This document shows positions 14,685 through 18,434 of a DNA stretch of 18,434 nucleotides, one piece after another. The stretch covers positions 1 through 18,434 of the forward strand of contig CAZEQD010000040.1 in assembly GCA_964514305.1 (NCBI GenBank), read 5' to 3'. Under the pieces are notes generated by a model, which saw nothing but the letters and a program-made list of their open reading frames with translations, made no database searches and was not told the DNA's origin. Positions within the stretch are counted from its first letter, which is position 1, and each line of letters starts with the position of its first letter. Source of the DNA: CAZEQD01 sp964514305 (GTDB lineage Bacteria > Acidobacteriota > Aminicenantia > Aminicenantales > Aminicenantaceae). Both the position numbers and the translations under genes were made by a program.

Positions 14685-14692
14685 CTTTTTTT

Positions 14693-14701
14693 ATTATATC
14701 A
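14693..14701 (-). promoter_or_regulatory. Extended -10 promoter of the JAB-like/AMMECR1 unit
   Basis: On the - strand: TGA followed by a perfect TATAAT (14693-14698), then eight A/G-rich bases and the ATG at 14684. No -35 of quality (TTTGCA at 19 bp at best) and no Shine-Dalgarno site. Leaderless transcription is predicted. Confidence 0.6.
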
Positions 14702-14817
14702 GAAATTTTCTTCTTTCTGCAAATCAAGTCCTTTACCTGGATTGCCTTCCTGAGTCAAACATACCTTTCTTTGGTTTCTGCCTGTCTTTTATCATAGAAA
14801 ATAATTAAATCTGTAAG

Positions 14818-14854
14818 GCCAGCTGGCTTTAGCCTCTGCTGTTCCCAGCAGACC
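14818..14854. repeat. Repeat C: palindromic unit at the SLC13 gene 3' end
   Basis: TCTGCTG (14835-14841), loop TTCC, CAGCAGA (14846-14852) form a perfect 7-bp stem. A separate 10-bp perfect palindrome, GCCAGCTGGC (14818-14827), is next to it. The unit belongs to the same family as clusters A, B and D. No heptamer array is attached. The remaining part of the 197-bp gap holds only the promoter at 14693. Confidence 0.65.
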
Positions 14855-14881
14855 GTTTATCATATAGTAATATTTTCTTTA

Positions 14882-16345
14882 TTAAATCAGGCCAAGCCAG
14901 GGGGCAATCACTCGAATAGCTGTCCAGATAATGACAATCCCAGTTATTTCCAGCCAAAAGCCGTATTTTATCATTTTTGTTAAAGGCACCAGACGGGAAC
15001 CAAAAATAATTGCATTGGGAGGAGTAGCCACGGGCAGCATGAAGGCGAAGCTGCAACCAATGGCGCTGCCAATTACTGGAGGTAAAGGATTGATGGCTGC
15101 TGCTTTGGTTATAGCGATAATGATGGGAATAATCATATTAGCTGAAGCAGTATTAGAGGTAACCTCAGTCAGAAGGACACTAAGAGTGATGGATAGAAGA
15201 GTAATCAGGGATAAGCTGGCCGAGCGACCTGGCGAAATAAAAAAGCGCCCGATGATATCAGCTAGGCCGGTATTAAAAATCTGAAAGCCTAAAGATAGGC
15301 CTCCTCCAAAAAGGAGAAGCGTTCCCCAATCTATCTCCATCGCCTCCTTAATGGATATGGTAAATTGTCCTTTTTTTATGTCTACAGGCAGGAAAAAAAG
15401 AAGGCCAGCTCCAATAATAGCAGCTATTGATTCGGGAAAATGGGCTTGGAGCCAAAGAAAAAGAGCTGATTCCTTTCCCCAGAATAAGGCCACTAAGCCA
15501 GGAGTAATCCAGAGGCAGACTGTCACCAAAAAGGCAGCCAAAACATTTTTCTGGCCCCGGCTGAACTTCTGCTGTTCCTTTTCTACTTGGGGAAGCCGGA
15601 ATTTATTTTCTGACGATTCCTCATTTTTTCCTAATTTAAATTTCATGAATAAATAGAGAGCCAAATACATGGGGATTAGGACTATAAACCCAATAACCAT
15701 CCACTGAAAAAAAGTTATCCTGTAATTGGCCAATCTTTCCAGCAGGCCAATAGCAATAAGATTGGGGGGGCTGCCGATAGGGGTACCAATCCCCCCCACC
15801 GAAGCTGCATAACCAATCATCAGCAAGACGATGACGTTAAAAGAAGAAATATGGCCTTCTTTACTTTCTGCAGCAAAAGCACTCAGAATACCCAGACAAA
15901 TGGGAAACATCATAGCTGTCGTAGCTGTGTTGCTTATCCATAAAGAAAGAAAAGCTGAAGTCAATCCCAGGGCAAGAAGAGTGCGGCTTCTCTTCTGGCC
16001 AATGGATTTTAGAGACAGGATATAATAAGCTAATTTACGATCCAGGGAATGGACGCTCATAGCTCTGGCTAGGATAAAACTTCCCAAAAAAAGCATAATG
16101 ATGGGATTGGCAAAGGGAGCAAAGGCTTCTTTAACCGGGGCCACCTGGAAGACGGTAATTAAAATAGGAACAAGCAAGGCAGTAGTCGGGATAGGAATAC
16201 ATTCTGTCACCCACCAGATTACTATTAATATAAAAATAGCAAAGAGGCGGTGAGCTTTGGGATTGTGGCTCAGGAAGGGATAGAAATAGAGGAAAATAAA
16301 AGAAAGAGGCCCTAAAACAAATCCTATTTTTTTCCTTATCTCCAT
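14882..16345 (-). CDS. SLC13/DASS-family anion transporter
   Basis: 487 residues, about 11-12 TM segments. It has the two 'SNT' motifs that bind Na+ and the carboxylate in this family: SNTATTAMMFP (138-148) and TSNTASANMIIPI (396-408). It also has the linked loops GGIGTPIGSPPNLIAIG (184-200) and, near the C-terminus, LPVATPPNAIIFG. The N-terminal ITEC-type segment appears as WWVTECIPIPTTALLVP. Members import di- or tricarboxylates, sulfate or phosphate using Na+ or H+; the substrate is not resolvable here. A soluble, charged loop lies at about 237-265 between the two halves. The ATG has only weak ribosome-binding sequence (AAGAG). I found no convincing promoter directly upstream. Confidence 0.93.
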   Translation of the reverse strand: MEIRKKIGFVLGPLSFIFLYFYPFLSHNPKAHRLFAIFILIVIWWVTECIPIPTTALLVPILITVFQVAPVKEAFAPFANPIIMLFLGSFILARAMSVHSLDRKLAYYILSLKSIGQKRSRTLLALGLTSAFLSLWISNTATTAMMFPICLGILSAFAAESKEGHISSFNVIVLLMIGYAASVGGIGTPIGSPPNLIAIGLLERLANYRITFFQWMVIGFIVLIPMYLALYLFMKFKLGKNEESSENKFRLPQVEKEQQKFSRGQKNVLAAFLVTVCLWITPGLVALFWGKESALFLWLQAHFPESIAAIIGAGLLFFLPVDIKKGQFTISIKEAMEIDWGTLLLFGGGLSLGFQIFNTGLADIIGRFFISPGRSASLSLITLLSITLSVLLTEVTSNTASANMIIPIIIAITKAAAINPLPPVIGSAIGCSFAFMLPVATPPNAIIFGSRLVPLTKMIKYGFWLEITGIVIIWTAIRVIAPWLGLI

Positions 16346-16438
16346 CAGTTAGCTCTTGGTGAGAGAAGACAGATTTAACCTTATTTTTTTAGTCAATTGA
16401 GATGAGAAAACAAGAATTAGATCAAGATTAGGAATTGT

Positions 16439-16496
16439 CGTAAGGAAAGATGGCTTTTTTTGGGTTTTTGCGGTTCCAGTGTTGCTAAGCCTTACG
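16439..16496 (+). other. Inverted repeat of unknown role in the 466-bp gap
   Basis: CGTAAGG (16439-16445) is the perfect complement of CCTTACG (16490-16496), enclosing 44 nt that include two T-runs. It is in the long gap between the SLC13 and MBL genes (16346-16811). I see no open frame, tRNA or recognised riboswitch there; the rest of the gap is repeat cluster D and the MBL promoter. Confidence 0.25.
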
Positions 16497-16594
16497 GCCA
16501 TTAGGAAGGATTATATTTTTTTTAAAACTAAAAAACAAGTAACGATTCTTGAAAATAAGCATCTTTTCCCTAAAGACAATTAATTTATCTGTAT

Positions 16595-16718
16595 GGCCCG
16601 CTGTTCTCAAAAACAGTAAAGAGTAAGGAGTGAGCAGTAAGGAAATGTAAAACCCCCTGACCTCATCTAGCTATTGATTATCAATGTCAAATAACGGGCC
16701 GGTCGGAGACCGGTCCCT
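16595..16718. repeat. Repeat cluster D: two palindromic units plus heptamer array
   Basis: D1 (16595-16615) has an intact left arm GGCCCGCTGTTC and a decayed right arm. Four heptamers follow: GTAAAGA, GTAAGGA, GTGAGCA, GTAAGGA (16616-16643). D2 has arms GGGCCGGTC (16696-16704) and GACCGGTCC (16708-16716), pairing over 9 bp with one G-T pair; on the - strand it begins with TAGGGACCGGTC, like units A2 and B1. Confidence 0.7.
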
Positions 16719-16773
16719 ACAGATAAGGAAGTCTCAATCCATTGCCCCAGCCCTAAGAGGCCAACCTTCTTTC

Positions 16774-16802
16774 TTGACTCTGGATGGGGATAGAATTATT
16801 AT
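16774..16802 (+). promoter_or_regulatory. Promoter of the MBL-xerD unit
   Basis: TTGACT (16774-16779), a 17-bp spacer and TATTAT (16797-16802). The -10 box ends 9 nt before ATG 16812. GGGAGG lies in between, but transcription from this promoter would start at or after it, so it probably cannot serve as a Shine-Dalgarno site. Confidence 0.7.
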
Positions 16803-16811
16803 GGGAGGGAA

Positions 16812-17438
16812 ATGAAATTGAAGTACGAATTGGTAATTGTTGGAGCTCTGGAAACCAACTGCTATCTTGTCTATTGTCCTCAGACTTTGGAATGTGCCGT
16901 GGTTGATCCGGGGGCTGAACCGCAGAAAATAATCCATTTAATTACCCACCATAAACTTAAGCCTGTCATCACCCTCAATACTCACGGCCATATTGATCAT
17001 ATAGGGGCCAACCAAGATATTAAAGAGAGGTATAACGTTCCTCTAGCCATTCACCGCGGAGATAAAGAGATGCTGGCTAATGTTCATCATTCAGAATTGA
17101 GCTTTTTTCTAGAAGCCAGGGAATCTCCTTCTCCAGATATATTACTGGAGGAAGGCGAAATGATTAAAATTGGTCAATCTGAATTAGAAGTCATCCATAC
17201 CCCTGGACATTCTCCTGGAAGTGTAAGTTTTTTAGGAGATGGATTTATTCTTTCCGGCGATACCCTCTTTTGTGGGGGGGTGGGTCGAACTGATCTTCCA
17301 GGGGGTTCCTGGCAGGAATTAGAACAATCTATTAGAAATAAGATTTTGGCTTTACCTGAAGAAACGATCGTTCTTCCCGGGCATGGCCCCTCAACTACGG
17401 TCGGACAGGAAAAAATGTCCAACCCTTTTGTCAAATGA
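16812..17438 (+). CDS. MBL-fold metal hydrolase (glyoxalase II-like)
   Basis: 208 residues with a full metallo-beta-lactamase metal site: THGHIDH (His58, His60, Asp62, His63), GHSPGS (His133), SGDTLF (Asp150) and PGHG (His191). The arrangement, the ETNCYLVY start and the FCGGVGRTDLPGG loop place it in the GloB-like (hydroxyacylglutathione hydrolase-related) group of single-domain enzymes, but the long C-terminal substrate-binding domain of true glyoxalase II is missing. The natural thioester substrate is therefore open. The stop codon overlaps the xerD start by ATGA (17435-17438), so the two genes are co-translated. The start ATG is placed at the right distance from TATTAT for a nearly leaderless mRNA. 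Confidence 0.92.
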   Translation: MKLKYELVIVGALETNCYLVYCPQTLECAVVDPGAEPQKIIHLITHHKLKPVITLNTHGHIDHIGANQDIKERYNVPLAIHRGDKEMLANVHHSELSFFLEARESPSPDILLEEGEMIKIGQSELEVIHTPGHSPGSVSFLGDGFILSGDTLFCGGVGRTDLPGGSWQELEQSIRNKILALPEETIVLPGHGPSTTVGQEKMSNPFVK

Positions 17439-18337
17439 AAAACTCTCCCCCTCACCCAGAGGAAATAGTCCGAGCTTTTCTTGATTTTCTGGCTGTAGAA
17501 AAAGGGCTGTCACGGAATACAATCAATTCCTATTCGAGAGATTTGAGGAAGCTTTTTCAGTTTTTCCAAAAAGAAAAAATTCTTTGCTCAGCTGCCAAAG
17601 AAGAAAACCTGACTGCCTTCATCCATTCTCAAAGTAGAAGAGGTCTGTCCTCACGCTCATTAGCTCGTCTCATTTCTTCTATAAAATCATTTTACAAATA
17701 CTTAGTCTTGGATGGCCTTGTCGATAAGAATCCAGCCGTAAATTTGTCTTCGCCCAAGATCTGGCTAAAGCTGCCACAATTTCTGACTGTAGAAGAAGTA
17801 GAGATTCTTTTAAGTCAGCCTGATGAGAAAAGCAAACAGGGCCTGAGAGATAGAGCTATGCTGGAGCTCCTTTATGCTACTGGCTTAAGAGTATCCGAGC
17901 TTATTTCCTTAAGCCTCAAGGATGTTAACCTCAGGGATGGGTTTCTTCTAACTCGCGGTAAAGGTAGTAAAGAGAGAGTTGTACCCATAGGAGGGAAAGC
18001 CTGCCTGGCAGTCCGCAAATATATTGATGAAGTGCGGCCATTGCTTTTAAAAAGGCCTGATTCATCTCTTTTCCTTTCCAATCGTGGCCGGGCCTTCAGC
18101 CGGCAGGGATTCTGGAAGTTACTTAAATCATATGCCCGCAAAGCTGGCTTGGAAGCTAAAGTAAGCCCCCATGTTCTCCGCCATTCCTTCGCTACCCATC
18201 TTCTGGAAAGAGGGGCTGATTTGAGGTCAGTCCAGATGATGCTGGGCCACACCCAGATCACCACTACCCAGATTTACACTCATGTCAGCCGGGAAAGACT
18301 GCGTCAGGTTTATGAAAGATATCATCCCCGAGCCTGA
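17435..18337 (+). CDS. xerD: Site-specific tyrosine recombinase XerD
   Basis: 300 residues. Xer recombinases act at dif to resolve chromosome dimers, at the FtsK-bearing septum. The N-terminal SAM-like domain (about 8-95; VEKGLSRNTINSYSRDL) is followed by the catalytic domain with the complete set: Arg152 (TGLRVSEL), Lys176 (GKGSKE), His246 and Arg249 (PHVLRHSFATHLL), His272 (LGHTQITTTQ) and Tyr281 (IYTHVS). The end, ERYHPRA, and the SSPKIWLKLPQFLT segment match XerD better than XerC. Spacing of catalytic residues equals that of the E. coli protein within a few positions. It is not in the neighbourhood of an integron or prophage, which supports the housekeeping role. I see no dif-like site in this window. 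Confidence 0.93.
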   Translation: MKNSPPHPEEIVRAFLDFLAVEKGLSRNTINSYSRDLRKLFQFFQKEKILCSAAKEENLTAFIHSQSRRGLSSRSLARLISSIKSFYKYLVLDGLVDKNPAVNLSSPKIWLKLPQFLTVEEVEILLSQPDEKSKQGLRDRAMLELLYATGLRVSELISLSLKDVNLRDGFLLTRGKGSKERVVPIGGKACLAVRKYIDEVRPLLLKRPDSSLFLSNRGRAFSRQGFWKLLKSYARKAGLEAKVSPHVLRHSFATHLLERGADLRSVQMMLGHTQITTTQIYTHVSRERLRQVYERYHPRA

Positions 18338-18346
18338 ACAAAAAAC

Positions 18347-18434
18347 GTAAAATGTAAGATGTAAAAAGTAAGAAGTAAACAGTGAAAAGCAAAATGTAAT
18401 AGGCAAAATGTGAATAGACTATAGGGCCTGCTGT
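18347..18434. repeat. Repeat E: eleven degenerate heptamers plus palindrome left arm
   Basis: After the xerD stop the sequence reads as consecutive 7-mers from 18347: GTAAAAT, GTAAGAT, GTAAAAA, GTAAGAA, GTAAACA, GTGAAAA, GCAAAAT, GTAATAG, GCAAAAT, GTGAATA, GACTATA, each starting with G and mostly GTAA. Immediately after comes GGGCCTGCTGT (18424-18434), the left arm of the palindromic unit, cut by the window end. Longest heptamer array in the window. Confidence 0.75.

Noticed and set aside
16803..16808. GGGAGG as Shine-Dalgarno site for the MBL gene
   Set aside because: It directly follows the -10 box and would lie at or upstream of +1, and its spacing of 3 nt to the ATG is too short.
17435..18337. 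Tyrosine recombinase as an integrase of a mobile element
   Set aside because: Sequence matches chromosomal XerD along its full length, and there are no attachment sites, phage genes or tRNA targets nearby.
18347..18423. CRISPR-like regularly spaced array after xerD
   Set aside because: The units are 7 bp, directly adjacent, without spacers, and no cas gene is present; it is a degenerate heptamer tandem repeat.

Overview
The window is AT-rich (roughly 40% GC by eye) and densely coded. It comes from a Gram-negative-type (diderm) bacterium: it carries a LolA lipoprotein chaperone, a DUF374-type lipid acyltransferase, an ECF sigma/anti-sigma pair and predicted lipoproteins. The AMMECR1 family member, the GerMN-domain protein, the many TPR proteins, the short EF-Ts and the frequent TTG starts fit an uncultured candidate phylum (Aminicenantes-like or similar). 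That placement is inference; no rRNA or other decisive marker is present.

Region 1 (1-7.6 kb, all + strand) is compact housekeeping DNA. It starts with the 3' part of a GerMN-domain gene, then der (ribosome-assembly GTPase), a TPR lipoprotein with its own sigma70-type promoter, and a complete rhomboid protease. The translation operon rplM-rpsI-rpsB-tsf-pyrH-frr follows. It is headed by a consensus promoter (TTGACA-N17-TATTTT at 3879) and carries a strong hairpin over the tsf stop, which could act as an attenuator before pyrH.

Region 2 (7.6-10.3 kb, all - strand) reads lolA, ECF sigma factor, zf-HC2 anti-sigma factor and a secreted beta-repeat/multi-TM protein. The last three genes are joined by ATGA overlaps. 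An ECF-like promoter candidate precedes the sigma gene. This looks like an envelope-stress module in which a bactofilin-like repeat protein is translationally coupled to the sigma/anti-sigma pair.

Region 3 (10.3-18.4 kb) has shorter transcription units: a sodium:solute symporter, a DUF374 acyltransferase, a TPR protein, an AMMECR1-family gene paired with a small JAB-like protein lacking the usual zinc ligands, an SLC13/DASS anion transporter, and an MBL-fold hydrolase overlapping xerD.

Two patterns stand out. First, four intergenic gaps and the 3' window edge in region 3 hold about nine copies of a ~24-nt imperfect palindrome (TAGGGxCCGCTG-like left arm, CAGCGGxCC-like right arm), often next to degenerate heptamer arrays (GTAAGGA/GTAAAAT). 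I found none in the first 10.3 kb. Second, five genes (lolA, the symporter, the DUF374 gene, the JAB-like gene and the MBL gene) have a clear -10 box ending only 7-9 nt before the start codon. This predicts leaderless or nearly leaderless mRNAs, while other genes in the same window use good Shine-Dalgarno sites.
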